A DNA stretch of 64,000 bases from Plazaster borealis (lineage: Eukaryota > Echinodermata > Asteroidea > Forcipulatida > Labidiasteridae), in contig CM037461.1 of assembly GCA_021014325.1 (NCBI GenBank), forward strand, positions 6,229,501 to 6,293,500, given 5' to 3'. The notes under the pieces were generated by a model, which was not told where the DNA came from, did not search any database, and worked only from the letters and a program-made list of their open reading frames with translations. This document shows positions 52,340 to 63,050 of the stretch, one piece after another; within the stretch, counting starts at the first letter, position 1, and the number at the start of each line of letters is the position of its first letter. Made by a program: the position numbers and the translations under genes.

Positions 52340-52675
52340 CAGTGAGTCTAAATAGGTCTCTTGATCTGTACTTCTCCTGTATTGACTAGCAATTTCCAGT
52401 TTTCTTTTTGTCCGATTGTTGTGGTGATGTTAGGTAGATCTCCGTACAAAATTGGATAAGGGATGTAGTCTTTCTTACTCACATCAAGAGCTGACCTCAG
52501 TAACCTGGCGTAGCAACCACATAGGGACTTCTGGGTTCTTGTTTGTATGGTCTATATTTCGCTGCCATACATCAAAACACTTTCTACAGTTGCAAGGAAA
52601 AGCTTTATCTGCAGCTCTCAGGATATAACAGATTTCCAGATTGTATTAACTTGCAGTAAGCCTGCCAGTCAGTAT
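52340..52675 (-). pseudogene. LINE reverse transcriptase fragment, minus strand
   Basis: The minus strand reads TIWKSVIS, a stop, ELQIKLFLATVESVLMYGSE, then after a stop TIQTRTQKSLCGCYARLLRS, ALDVSKKDYIPYPILYGDLP and GQKENWKL. The motif string L...ATVESVLLYG.E.W and L.G.YTRMLR..L..SW.....LYG.LP is characteristic of the region after the fingers/palm in several non-LTR clades. Degenerate; different subfamily from the 45.9-kb RTE piece. Confidence 0.78.
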
Positions 52676-52829
52676 CATATAATATGATTGACGAACGGAG
52701 GTTTTATTAGCACTGGCTTGTTTTCCTTTGAGACACATGTTTGACTATGGAACTAGTTTTTGAGGAGCGTATTAGGCCGGTAGGTATAGAAATGGGAGTC
52801 ATACGAGAGAGAAACAATACGAATTATTG
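52676..52829. other. Unassigned spacer
   Basis: No feature recognised. Confidence 0.4.
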
Positions 52830-53293
52830 AAGGGTGTAGGTCATTATAGTTTGTAAATACTCAACAAATAAATGACCATAACAAACTTATTGGTTAGAAG
52901 CACTGAAGCTGTGGACAGTATAAACATATTTTTTTAGAAAAGATTTCCTCCGATGTAATATGGTTTGGAAATTGTTCTTCACCCAAAGACAGTTGAATCT
53001 CAGAAAAGATTATTGCTTGAATCGTTTCTCATGGGGGCTGGTGTCCGATTGCGTATGATGTGTCCAGAGATGCGGTTGGTACCCGCTGTCACCTCGCTAA
53101 ATGTCGATGGATTCGACGTTCGTGTAAGAAATACAGTGACATTTGTTTATTGTTGCTGTTTTCTCAGCAAGTAGACCCTGTTTTCAGCTGAAAGTGTTAC
53201 ATGTAACATTCATTGTGTTTTTCTTTACAATTGTGCATATAATTTAAGTATTACGTAAAACAAAACCACACAAATTATAACCCTACCGTTTGT
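52830..53293 (+). mobile_element. Repeat I, uninterrupted copy
   Basis: Left GGGTGTAGGTCATTATAGTT, core GAATCGTTTCTCATGG, GGTACCCGCTGTCACCTCGC, TAAATGTCGATGGATTCGAC, then TTTTCTCAGCAAGTAGACCC, right AATTATAACCCTACC. It gives the empty-site structure needed to read the nested copy at 26771. Confidence 0.75.
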
Positions 53294-54005
53294 AAGACTT
53301 TGTGGTTGGACGATCGATGATTATATTTTATTGCAATGGATGATCTGATCTGAAACCATAAAGCCGATAAGTGGGTGTGAGGGAATAAAATGTTGGTCCG
53401 TCAAAATGTAAACACTCAGTAACACAAGCCTGTAAGCATTTTTGAGATATGATGGACACGTTATAATTGCACTGCCAGGTTGCTTGCATGTAATGGGAAA
53501 AGGTGTATTAAACAAAACCACAACAAACCACCAACAAACGAGCAAAACAAACACACAAACAAACAAACAAGCACACATTGGAGTTATCACACTAAAGCTT
53601 ATAAAATATAACTTGTTTGGGTTAGACTTCAATAGGGCACCAGGGGACAAGAACATCAATGGTAGTGGTGGGGGGGGGGGGGTCAGCCCGTTCCCACCCA
53701 ATGTGTCTCTCTCCCCTCCCCCATATTTTAAAATAATTACCGGAGTAAAATGTGTTTACAACAAGCTCACTGAATGCATGTTGGTACAAATTTGCCCATT
53801 CATTCATATGGGGTTGAATGGCGATTATAGCAAATTGTATGCAACTTTTGAATTGTGTTTTACGTTGTTCGCAGACGAAAGGGGTAAACTAACTTTCCCC
53901 TTTTTTATGCGTTTTTATAGGTAAGGACCCAGATTGTGTGTTGTTGTTGTTTTGTTTGTTTGGCAAAATTATTAGGTGGCTAGGGCCTACTTGCTTTGAG
54001 AGGGG
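53294..54005. other. Unassigned sequence with ACAA and G tracts
   Basis: 53520-53575 is (ACAA)n-like. A G run lies at about 53668-53681. No exon recognised; a 160-residue ORF (53442-53924) crosses low-complexity sequence. Confidence 0.5.
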
Positions 54006-54009
54006 GGAA

Positions 54010-54255
54010 ACGGTCGTTGTACTTTCACACGAACGTCGAATCCGCGAACGGGCACTAACTCTCAGAAATACGAGCAACTATTCATGCAATCGTTTCTCAG
54101 ATTCTTGTTTGGGGGTTGAAAGTCTACCCAAACCATATTACTTTGAAGTGAATCCTTTCTCAATATAATGTATACAGCTGCAGTGCTACTCAACAAGTAA
54201 GTTTGTATGGCCATTAATTTATTTAGTACTTTCCACGACCCTACCTTTAATCTTA
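54010..54255 (-). mobile_element. Repeat I, partial minus-strand copy
   Basis: ACGTCGAATCCGCGAACGG, AATCGTTTCTCAGATTC, AAACCATATTACTTTGAAGT and terminal CGACCCTACCTTTAATC with TTAA at the right. Confidence 0.72.
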
Positions 54256-54620
54256 TCGAGTTCCGATACCCGTCGCAAAGGTTGGCGCCCTTGGGTAAAA
54301 CGTGCGCATCCCTATCCTGTGATGATGGAACAACGGTCACTCGCACGGTTCCCAGTTGTTCAAGGAACCGAATTGGATTTATAATGGTAGTGTTTTCCGT
54401 GACCATTCGCCCTGCATTTCCTTTGATTTCCGTTTTAATCGCATCCGTGTCACGTCCACGTCAAAGAATGTTTGAGCTGCCGCAGGCAGTGATTCAGAGT
54501 ATGTGGATTCATGTATGCACTTCTGCCGCGGAAATGCACTTACCTCCTTGCTGATAAATTATTCAGGTCCATGTTGTGCGGTTTGACAAGTTTCGTCTTG
54601 TCTCCTTTTATACATTTGTG
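54256..54620 (-). other. Candidate exon pair with TATA box, minus strand
   Basis: On the minus strand TATAAAAGGAGA (54612-54601) lies 29 bp upstream of an ATG at 54572. The frame MDLNNLSAR runs 29 nt to an ideal donor (AG|GTAAGT at 54543-54538). Further along, an open minus-strand frame from about 54465 to 54255 reads DAIKTEIKGNAGRMVTENTT, IINPIRFLEQLGTVRVTVVP, SSQDRDAHVLPKGANLCDGY, RNSIRLK. It has high CpG and no repeat match in the window. However, no acceptor in the right place joins the two in frame, so linkage is not shown. Product unknown. Confidence 0.3.
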
Positions 54621-56231
54621 AACAACAAATGATGAAAAGTCAGTCTTTAAACCATCCTTGTGTAGATAAGAAGGTGAAAGCTTGTAACTTATCTGAATCC
54701 GTCAAAAAAGCTACTTGAAATGTAAATTTTAAAATTCATGGGACAAATCGGTCAAAAATCGAACCTAGCATCTTTATTTATGTTGTATTTCTTTGAATGA
54801 TTGATTGATTATTTACCTGTTTTTGTTTTCAAAAAAGACAAATACACTCTCCTTTGTATAAGTTTTGGAGGCTCTAAAAGGACAAGTGATGGGAAACAAT
54901 AATAGTTTCGAGGGGAACACCCTGCCCCAAATATATTTATAAAGTAGTAATACTAATATTAATAACAATAACACAACTAACCAAAATAACACTTTCCACG
55001 TAAATAAAAATAGAAAAATGACCCTTTATTTCCTCCGTTCAAGCTTTTTTTTTCTCAAGGGCTTCGTAGGTACTTCGTAATAATATATTTTGAAGAAGAG
55101 AAACAAACAAACACCCCCTCTCCTATAACATATCAAACAAACAAACAAACGTCCAACCCCCCACCCCCCCACCCCCCTCACACCCACCCACACACGCACA
55201 CACATGTTTGTAAATCCCGCTTACCGAGGACTTCTCTTTGTTCTCCCATTGTTTGGACATTGTATGGACATGTTTTTTTTAACGACGTCTCCATTGGGTT
55301 TGTACACGAAAACGAAGCGAGGACGTCCTCGCTCTGACAAACACCCGGATCCCTGTTGTTAAAGTCCTCGGTTTGAATGGATAGACACGCTCACACACAC
55401 ACACACACATCCTTACAAATCCGGTTTGTGGGACATTGCTATTGTTGTTCTATTATTCCCTTTTCTAAAGAATCCCCTTGTGGGGCTCAATTGTTCCATT
55501 GTTATTACCTTGTGGGGTCCATTGTTCCATTGTTACAAGTACCCTGTAAATCGGCATGTGTAAGAACACACCCACACACACGAAAAAAAAAAAAAAACAA
55601 AAAAAACAAAAAAAAAACAGACAAACACAAATAATAATAAAACATCCAGAAAGAAACAACAACAAAAAAGCGTCCAGAGAGAAATAGTTAAGTGTTGTAC
55701 TTCTTGGAAACCCCGGTACGAATTTTACTCTATAGTCATAGCCGCTAACAAATCAAATTACATCACGACAAGCCCGAAAAACCGCTGGGGATATATTAAA
55801 GAGAAAACATTTTAGAAAGTCACGACAACTGACCGGAGCAATGTCGGATGTTATTAGTTATTGAGAACGGGTAGATGATTATATTGAAATCAATAGTCAG
55901 TGAGCGCTCGAAGTTAACAACTTTCATCCATATAGTATAATATATTATTCGCAAAGGCAACATATTAATAAATCACATTTTGGAACGATTTCCTGGCGTG
56001 TTGGACAAAGTTTCATCTTCTTTAATAACAACGAAAAACAAGAAGAAAGAAGGAGACAAAAAGACAAGAAAAAAAATGCTCCACTTTTCCTAGCAGTTCT
56101 GTGTCAAGGAAAGTCAAGTAGGAAATTGGCTTAATATTATAAACCAATGCCGACAGTGGAACCCAAAGACTCGGAAATGGAGCTTGGATATAATTTCAGG
56201 TTTGAATAATGTATGCATTTATCGGTAATAA
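54621..56231. other. Unassigned 1.6 kb with simple repeats
   Basis: (ACAA)n at 55105-55150, C-rich 55155-55190, (CA)n at 55386-55410, and an A-rich tract 55576-55625. CTTGTGGGG..TTGTTCCATTGTTA is repeated twice at 55486-55540. No exon recognised. Confidence 0.5.
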
Positions 56232-56910
56232 CAACTCTTCTCAATAGACTGTGCACGTCCATTTTGGTCCCAACCATATGGAGATGTACGTGGGCAATAT
56301 TTTGTTTTGTCAATTATTTTAGTTTAACGTGGTTTATGCCCATGACAAATATATATGTTGGGAATGTAATACTTAGTGATAACAAATTTGAAAGTAAAAT
56401 CGACTCAACAATATAACGAAGAAAACCCGAAAATTAAACTTGACCTCAGCTTCCTGTTGCTGCAAACAATTTAGAATGTTGTGCTCACCTCCGATCACCA
56501 AACTTATGTCAACGCTCGTTTTGGATGCGCGATGATAATCGCCAGGTACTGTAATTGCAACGCGAATCCTTTTCATGGCAGTTTATGCTTGTTGAGGCGT
56601 CAGCGTTCTGTATAAACTGCGTCAAGCGTTAATTTTACGCCCTTGTGACCATCGCGAATCCACGTTAGTGGTTTCTGAAAAGTTAAGATAAAATAAGCAT
56701 CCTTGTCCAAGATTTTTAATTTTGCTTCAATAATAATTAACACATTATTTGTGTATTTATTATAAAAGCTAAAATTGATTTTATAAACATGTAATGAGTA
56801 TTTTTGTTGTTCAGATTTTATCTTTGAATATAATTTAAAACAACGATTTGATTTCAGAGACAAAAATCTTCTTCGTATTTTCTCGTTCCGGTCCTTTTTT
56901 AGCTTTGATG
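56232..56910 (-). repeat. Repeat E, copy 3, with an insertion
   Basis: ATAGACTGTGCACGTCCATT, TTTTAGTTTAACGTGGTTTA, GAAGAAAACCCGAAAATTAA, CATCCTTGTCC and TCTTCTTCGTATTTTCTCG align with copies 1 and 2. About 56530-56660 (CGCCAGGTACTGTAATTGCA to AATCCACG) has no counterpart there and could be a small insertion. The membrane-anchor frame of copy 1 is broken by stops. Confidence 0.7.
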
Positions 56911-58014
56911 ACATGAAACTTGATCAAGTAGACTGTTTTCAAAAGTATTGTTCACCAATTCACGCGAGTGCATTCGAACTTATAGATTTAGCGCTAGACT
57001 CAAGAGACAAAGTCCTCATCAATGGACAGTACGAAACCAATACCAAAATGAAACGCTCCAAAGCCACACAGTTTATGTTGTTGATAGTCTGTATGAAACT
57101 AAAATGTGGATTGGAATTCATGTAATAATTATTTAACATGGAATTTCCCGATCATGAACACTATGCTGATGGAATATAGGTGAATAAACACGCAAGTAGT
57201 TTTCGAACGATGTCAAAAAAATGTATTTTGTATCGATTGTTGTTCTACTTTGACGAGGCCTGGCATCGGGCATAACACGCATGTACGTGCTATCGCATAG
57301 AATTAAAAAAGAGAGGCAGGTAGACGGTGCGCATGTGTATTATTCAATATTCATAATGTGCCCACTTGTCTATCACTATGGAGGAAAAAGTCGCACTAGC
57401 TGCTTGAACTTTAATGAAGTATTGATCTATATTACACTGACTGGTAGGCGGGTCACACCGCAGACATTATACAACTAGCAAAAAACACACACAACAAAAC
57501 CCGGTTTATTTCGCATAAGCTTTTTGCTCACTTTCGGTACCTTATGGAGACCAAGGGAAAAAAAAAAAAAAAAAAAAAAAAAGGGAAAAGTAAAGGACTC
57601 CATAGGGGATTCTAAAGACTGGGGTGCCACAACAAATGTTGTGTACAAGGTTTACGGGGAAACTGTTTAGTGCAGGGACCAAGGAAAGAACAAAATAATG
57701 CTCCACAAGGATGCATTTTTCAAGATGTGTGTATACAAAACACCGATGTAGGGGTGTTTTTATTTGGAGAGAGAATAACTCGACGGGCCGTGGGACTCCC
57801 CATGTCAAATTGAGCAGAGAATAAATGTTCAAGAGTCAATGGATAATTTTTCATTGACTGTAAAACGCTGTGAGACTTACAAGTATTATGTTTTGTATTT
57901 TTTTTATTTTTAGATTTAGCACTTTGCTCTGTATGCAATGGTAGTTTATTTAGTGGGTTGCAACGCAATGCGGATTTATGGGCAAAATTGTAAAGACATA
58001 ATATACATTAAATG
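56911..58014. other. Unassigned sequence
   Basis: An A run of about 28 lies at 57556-57583. A 70-residue ORF at 56913 shows no family features. No repeat recognised. Confidence 0.5.
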
Positions 58015-58263
58015 TCTCATGTGAAAGTTTTTCAGCTGAATACATTCACTACTAACTGAGAAAACAGCAACAAAGCGGTCACATTATTTTCACACAAACG
58101 TCCAATCCAGCCACTTTTAGTGAGGTAACAGCGGGTACCACTGCATTCGCGAACGGAAACCAACCCTCAGACATTATCGTTTATTAGATTCAAATGGTCA
58201 GGGTGAAATTCTATCCAAACCATTTACTTCGAAGAGAATATTATCTAAAATATAGGTGTTCTG
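58015..58263 (-). mobile_element. Repeat I, partial minus-strand copy
   Basis: TTTCAGCTGAATACATTCAC, TACTAACTGAGAAAACAGCA, CACAAACGTCCAATCCAGCC, GTGAGGTAACAGCGGGTACC, GAACGGAAACCAACCCTCAG. The AGGGTC terminus is not present. Confidence 0.72.
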
Positions 58264-59525
58264 TTCAGAATACTTGATATAAGTGTGTTGTCCGTTTTGA
58301 TATAGAAGTGTTGTTTGTCGCGATAGATTTGTGTGTTGTGACATAATCAGTGTTTAGACGTTTTAAGCCATGAAGGTTAGCAATGAATAAGTTGGTTTGT
58401 CCGTCCTTTGGAGCTGGAAACAAACAAAATAAAACAAAATAAAAAGAGAATACAAAGAGACCTCTTGATTTGTGCGTTTATCTGATGTTCTTTTGTACAC
58501 CACAGCCCTGTTTTCATTTTGACTATCAGCCTGCATTATTCAACGATCAGTGTTATGCCATTATGTGCTTGAGTTGACCTTATTCCAGTCCATTAGGTTA
58601 ACAAAGAAAAAATGCTCGGCCCTCATCTCGACATTACGGAAGGAAGTAAGGAAGTTTGTCATTAGGTTGCTTTTTTTACGACGGGAAACTGTAATTGCTG
58701 CTGCTCTATTTGAATCGAATTCAAATACAACGATGGTCGTGATTTGGGGCGGGGGGGGGTGGTGCTTGAATCAGAATAGCGTTAAGCAATGTAAACGCAT
58801 TTCTACTCCTTGACTCAGTATGAAGCTTTGAATAGGCGATATACTGTGTTTTTACTCATTTAAAACCCTGCAATGAGGGCGCATGCTGACATATATTAAT
58901 ATTTTCATTGCCTTAACCCTGCGGGTAGCCAAGGTGCTCACGCCGTAGGCCTTTTTTTATATTTTTGTTAATTACAACAATGTTGTTTATTCAATTTCGC
59001 TGAAATTAATTTTCATCCGCCCTGAACAGTCCTTAACCATAGAGAAAGGACCCACAAAAGTGGCTGAACCGATTTTGCCCTGGAGGTCATTCACCGGGTA
59101 GGCCAGTTGTCACAAATGTGGGTCTGAGCCTAGGCGGCATTCATTTGTGCGGTAACAAACTTACCGCCTCTGTATCAACAAGCTGTCTGTCATCTGTCTG
59201 CCATCGGTGAACCAATGTGTCAATTGCCAGAATGTTAAAATATTTGGTGTGTGTGTTCAGTGAACTTAGATTAATCTGTTCAGACCATTAGAACAAGATT
59301 TGTGCCCCCAAAACACAGTTATTTACACCCCAACATAAAACGCCTACCGCGTGAGCACCTCGGGGAAACCGCGTAAAACCGCTTGCAATGGTACATCATT
59401 ATGTTATCAAAGTGTGAGCGTGTCTACCCGTTGAAACTGAGGACTTTAACAAAAGGGATTCGGGTGTTTGACAAAGCGAGGACGTCCTCCCTTTGCTTCC
59501 GTGTTCAAAACCAATAGGGACGTCG

Positions 59526-59569
<44 letters not shown>

Positions 59570-60645
59570 AAGGACAAAATGCGCACCTTCGCAGACAGTT
59601 GATGGGTGTATGTATAAAGATGATATTGTTGCAGTGAGTACGACCAGCGAGTGAAACCATTCCTGACATGCCCCGCGGCGCCATGCCGTGTATCGCGTGC
59701 CCGTAATGCGACACAGATCTAACTCTAACAGGCTTTAGATCCTGGGTACTTCCAACTGAGTACCGTGTTGTTTTGTTCTTATCGCTCCAATTTAAAGGAT
59801 GTGTATTTTATTTTTCCCCACAAGAGGACCGGATAAAAGCTTTACATATTGGTTAGGTCCGGTCTGCATCTGGAAAAAAAATAGCTTTGCAACTCAATTC
59901 GTATTGAAGTAAACCGAATAAGACGTAACGAAACGCCCATATTTCTTATTATTTATAGCTTTTATAAACAGTCCTTACAGCAGCCCAACAGGCTGAATTA
60001 CAATACAGATGAACAAACAGTAAACAAGAAAATCAAGATAAAATTATAGTGAAAAAAACATTAAATATACAATAAGAAAGGACTATCCTATACTTTAAAT
60101 TTATCTTTAATGTTATTTTTGTTATTATACTAGGACAACAAAATAAAAATCGGGCATTACCCAACAAGGATGAAATCATCCAAGAGTCAAGGTCTCACAA
60201 AGGGTTTAATGGGGTTTTAAAAGGCCTAAGAATAGAGCATTACCTTAGAAAGTATTGTAACGTTTAGGAGTTGGTGCCCGGGTTTGTACAATATAGAGGG
60301 AAGAGTGAAATCATACATGTAGCCGTGTGCAAGCAAGTCATGAGATGAGACCATAGTGTGACCACGAAAAACATGTTGCGTGTATTTGATAAATGCATCA
60401 TAGACAGATTTTTCTTAAGGACATGCAAATAACAATAATTGGACAAGAACGCATTCAAAATGTTCAAAAAGTGAGTTGTGTCAGTTTTAGAGCGTTAACA
60501 AACGTTTGAGGCGTTATATACAGTTTTTGTTTAAATAGCGCGGGAGGGGGGAGGGGTACACAAAAATTTTGTTAAATTCAAAACCACAAAAATAGCACGT
60601 ATTAGTAGGGTTGGGGGCAGGACGGAGATGAAGAATGCCGTGAGA
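58264..60645. other. Unassigned 2.4 kb
   Basis: No exon, RNA gene or repeat family recognised in a long stretch. A G run is at 58747-58758. An A run of about 38 lies at 59528-59566. A pair GGTAGCCAAGGTGCTCACGC / GCGTGAGCACCTCG is inverted at 58922 and 59349. GGACTTTAACAAAAGGGATT then CGGGTGTTTGACAAAGCGAG at 59442-59480 is the reverse complement of 55325-55372, so these are two copies of a small repeat. Confidence 0.5.
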
Positions 60646-60955
60646 TAAAGGAGAATATTTTATAAAACATTGCTAGAAACGACCCCTTTTGAAGGTAGTT
60701 TCAGGGAAAGACGTAATTTGTCACCCCAAAATGTCATTCTGATAAAGGCTTCAGGTATGAAGCCTTTCCCAGGCATCTAAAACCACACATTTCTTTGCAA
60801 CAAGGGTGTTTTTTTGTTTTCATTATTTTCTTGAAATTCGATGACCAATTGAGCTGAAATATTCACAGGTTTAATATGTTATGCATATGTTGGGATACAC
60901 CAAGTGAGGACACTGGTCTTCAACAATTACCAAAAGTATACCCAGCCTTTAATTA
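60646..60955 (-). mobile_element. Repeat A, copy 10, diverged
   Basis: TTTTATAAAACATTGCTAGA, AACGACCCCTTTTGAAGG, CAACAAGGGTGTTTTTTTG, CGATGACCAATTGAGCTG, ATGCATATGTTGGGATACAC, right ATTACCAAAAGTATACCCAG CCTTTAA. The left third is missing. It is the most diverged A copy here. Confidence 0.78.
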
Positions 60956-61012
60956 ACTGCCTAAATGCTCTCCGTATAACCTCTTGAATCAACATAATGT
61001 AATTATTGTCAA

Positions 61013-61415
61013 TACTAAAATGGCAGCTACAGAACCATCTATCTTGTTGAATCAAATAAAGGTGTAACATCGGCAATTTGGGGGAAAATGCTGTAACGTG
61101 TGCGGCTATGGGGCCTCCTGAGCGCCACGGCAGCCCGGGCTGTATACTCCCCAGGGAGCTGAGAAAGATTAAAGGAATGTTATTGGCCCAATGACAAGGG
61201 CACTAATGTAAAGCGCATTGATAAGTTATTGTAAAATGCTATATATATAAGAACTAGTTAGTATTATTATTTGTATTACTGTCTCTAAATCCAGAGAAGA
61301 TGCATCATCGAAACAAAAAAACTACAATGGCAGCTACGAATGCGCTTATCTTGTAGAGTCAAGAAAGGGTACAACATCGGCGAAATGTGGGTATAATCAC
61401 TGTTATACGTGTGCG
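61013..61415. repeat. 90-bp direct repeats around a SINE tail
   Basis: AAATGGCAGCTACAGAACCA, TCTATCTTGTTGAATCAA, ACATCGGCAATTTGGG at 61018-61085 recurs as CAATGGCAGCTACGAATGCG, CTTATCTTGTAGAGTCAA, ACATCGGCGAAATGTGG at 61325-61392. Between them 61100-61280 is a plus-strand SINE tail (GGGCTGTATACTCCCCAGGG, AGCTGAGAAAGATTAAAGGA, TAATGTAAAGCGCATTGATA, ATATATAAGAAC, AGTATTATTATTT). The repeats are too long and diverged to be a target-site duplication. Confidence 0.75.
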
Positions 61416-61515
61416 CCAACTCACTCTCTCTGAATCAATGTAATATGCATACTCTATTCACACATTAGACATAACTCCAACTCTGAAATAATGTTTCGTC
61501 TTTGTTTTACCACAG

Positions 61516-61893
61516 GGGTGTGTGGGAGTGCATCAATTCAACTTGAGCCAATGGAATCGTACCATCTACAATCACCTGGTTACCCCTCTGACGTCATCAC
61601 ACCAACAGATTGTGAATGGACAATTGCAGCATCCAAGGGTGCACGAATAAAAATAACTGTGCATGATTTGCAAATCTGGGTATTCAGCGCTTCTTTCAGC
61701 ATTGAGGATATGAGATTTTCTAATGACACCCGATACATTATAAGAAATCAACAAGAGGCCAAACTACGCGAGGTCAGTTCTCCCGGTCACGTGATCAGGG
61801 TGGTGTTTTGGTCGGAAGGCGTTGATCGGTCGGGTGGATCGGGGTCGAATGTGAACGCACGTTTTTCGCTTGAACTACAGCAAGTTGCGGCAG
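61516..61893 (+). CDS. CUB-domain exon of an unidentified extracellular protein
   Basis: Acceptor TTTGTTTTACCACAG, exon of 378 nt, donor GTACGT; both introns are phase 1, the usual symmetrical arrangement for shuffled extracellular modules. The reading is (G)VCGSASIQLEPMESYHLQSP, GYPSDVITPTDCEWTIAASK, GARIKITVHDLQIWVFSASF, SIEDMRFSNDTRYIIRNQQE, AKLREVSSPGHVIRVVFWSE, then GVDRSGGSGSNVNARFSLEL and QQVAA. CUB hallmarks are the first Cys (VCG), SPGYP, the second Cys in DCEW, and I.I...D then V.F.S near the end. The second Cys pair of typical CUB domains is absent. The ATG at 61491 is in the intron and not a start. Neighbouring exons are not visible in the window. CUB proteins act outside the cell or on its surface in adhesion, proteolysis or signalling; which one this is cannot be told. 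Confidence 0.88.
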
Positions 61894-62049
61894 GTACGTG
61901 GTTTACGGTTAGTTCATAATTGTTCTGCGCTAAGCAATATTTAACACAAATCGAGCACATTGGTCCAGATTTCCTTGAGCTAATCAAACTTATCAGCATT
62001 ATACTTGATTGAAGTAGTAATGCAGTACCAGTCATACCAACGTAATGCT
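61894..62049 (+). other. Intron following the CUB exon
   Basis: Follows donor GTACGT. No second exon can be identified to the window end. Confidence 0.6.
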
Positions 62050-62322
62050 TTATACAAATTGCTTCCGGGATGAGCGCTTTTGGCTTAGCAATACCTCGAA
62101 ATTGTATGGTTTCCCTTTTACTTCATGAATTAACAGGGTCCGTTTTCATTGAGACCAAAGTGTTTATAAATAAAATTGCGGACCGTATTAGTTCAAGAGG
62201 GAAAACGAAGCACCACACAATTTCGAGGGAAGATCATGACATTCTACTTAATAACGTCTCTCCAACCATATTCATTTAATAACAAACGCTTTTTATAGCC
62301 CAAGGCGCCCAATCCGAAAACA
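62050..62322. mobile_element. Repeat B, diverged copy
   Basis: ACCTCGAAATTGTATGGTTT, CATGAATTAACAGGGTCCG, then ATTGCGGACCGTATTAGTTC, CACACAATTTCGAGGG, AACAAACGCTTTTTATAGCC, CAAGGCGCCCAATCCG. The GCCATTTTG centre has been lost and the outer ends are eroded. It lies in the presumed intron downstream of the CUB exon. Confidence 0.78.
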
Positions 62323-62880
62323 GGGTTTATATTTAACTCTGCATGATGCTTTCGGACTGTTTTCAATAGACCAACTGTAAACAATGTGTTGTACTCCGCC
62401 AAACATGTTGTTAAAACAAAACATCAAAATTCCCTATAGACTTAGCCAGATACCACGGGAAAAGAAAATTACCCCGGGTTATCCTTAAAACAAAACAAAA
62501 ATAAATAAAAATTAAACCAATGACGCTGAAACAGGTGCCTCGTTTGAGGGACTTTCATTTTGGGATACGACCCTTGAACACTAAAGTGAAATAATAACCA
62601 AACCCACTTGTACTCTTAGATCTTTCCAGACACAAAATGATTATGGTTGAACATTTAGAAAGTATTGGTTCTTTGTCGCATATCCCTTGTGCATTGTGCA
62701 TAATAGGTTAATTATCAAGTTTCTAAATAAATATGTCAACGGTTTTGCATTTTATGTTGATTTACTATGTTTAGTTCAGTTTAGTTAATTTATGTTTTTT
62801 ATAAAATTATTTGTATATATATAATTGTATGTATAATTGTTTAGGATCTTATTATCTTAGGATCTTATTATTATTGCTAT
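62323..62880. other. Unassigned sequence
   Basis: AT-rich; a direct repeat AGGATCTTATTATCTT at 62842-62870. No exon recognised. Confidence 0.45.
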
Positions 62881-63050
62881 ACCATCCGCCCATAGTTAAT
62901 AAGCAGGACAGTTCTTTTCAGAACTGAGAAGTCTCCCGAACACCCGAACAATCTACTCCGCGGTAGTAGAATTAAGCAAGACAGTTCTCTAAGAACAAAC
63001 TCTACCTGGCAAGTAGATACACACATGGTGTTACCGCAAACCAAATGTAT
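62881..63050 (+). repeat. Repeat D, copy 3
   Basis: AGTTAATAAGCAGGACAGTT, CTTTTCAGAACTGAGAAGTC, TCCCGAACACCCGAAC, TCTACTCCGCGGTAGTAGAA and GTGTTACCGCAAACCAAATG. CTACTCCGCGGTAGTAG is a near palindrome. Confidence 0.72.

Noticed and set aside
61491..61515. ATG at 61491 as start of the CUB protein
   Set aside because: It lies within a pyrimidine-rich splice acceptor; the exon starts at 61516 after CAG and there is no signal peptide.
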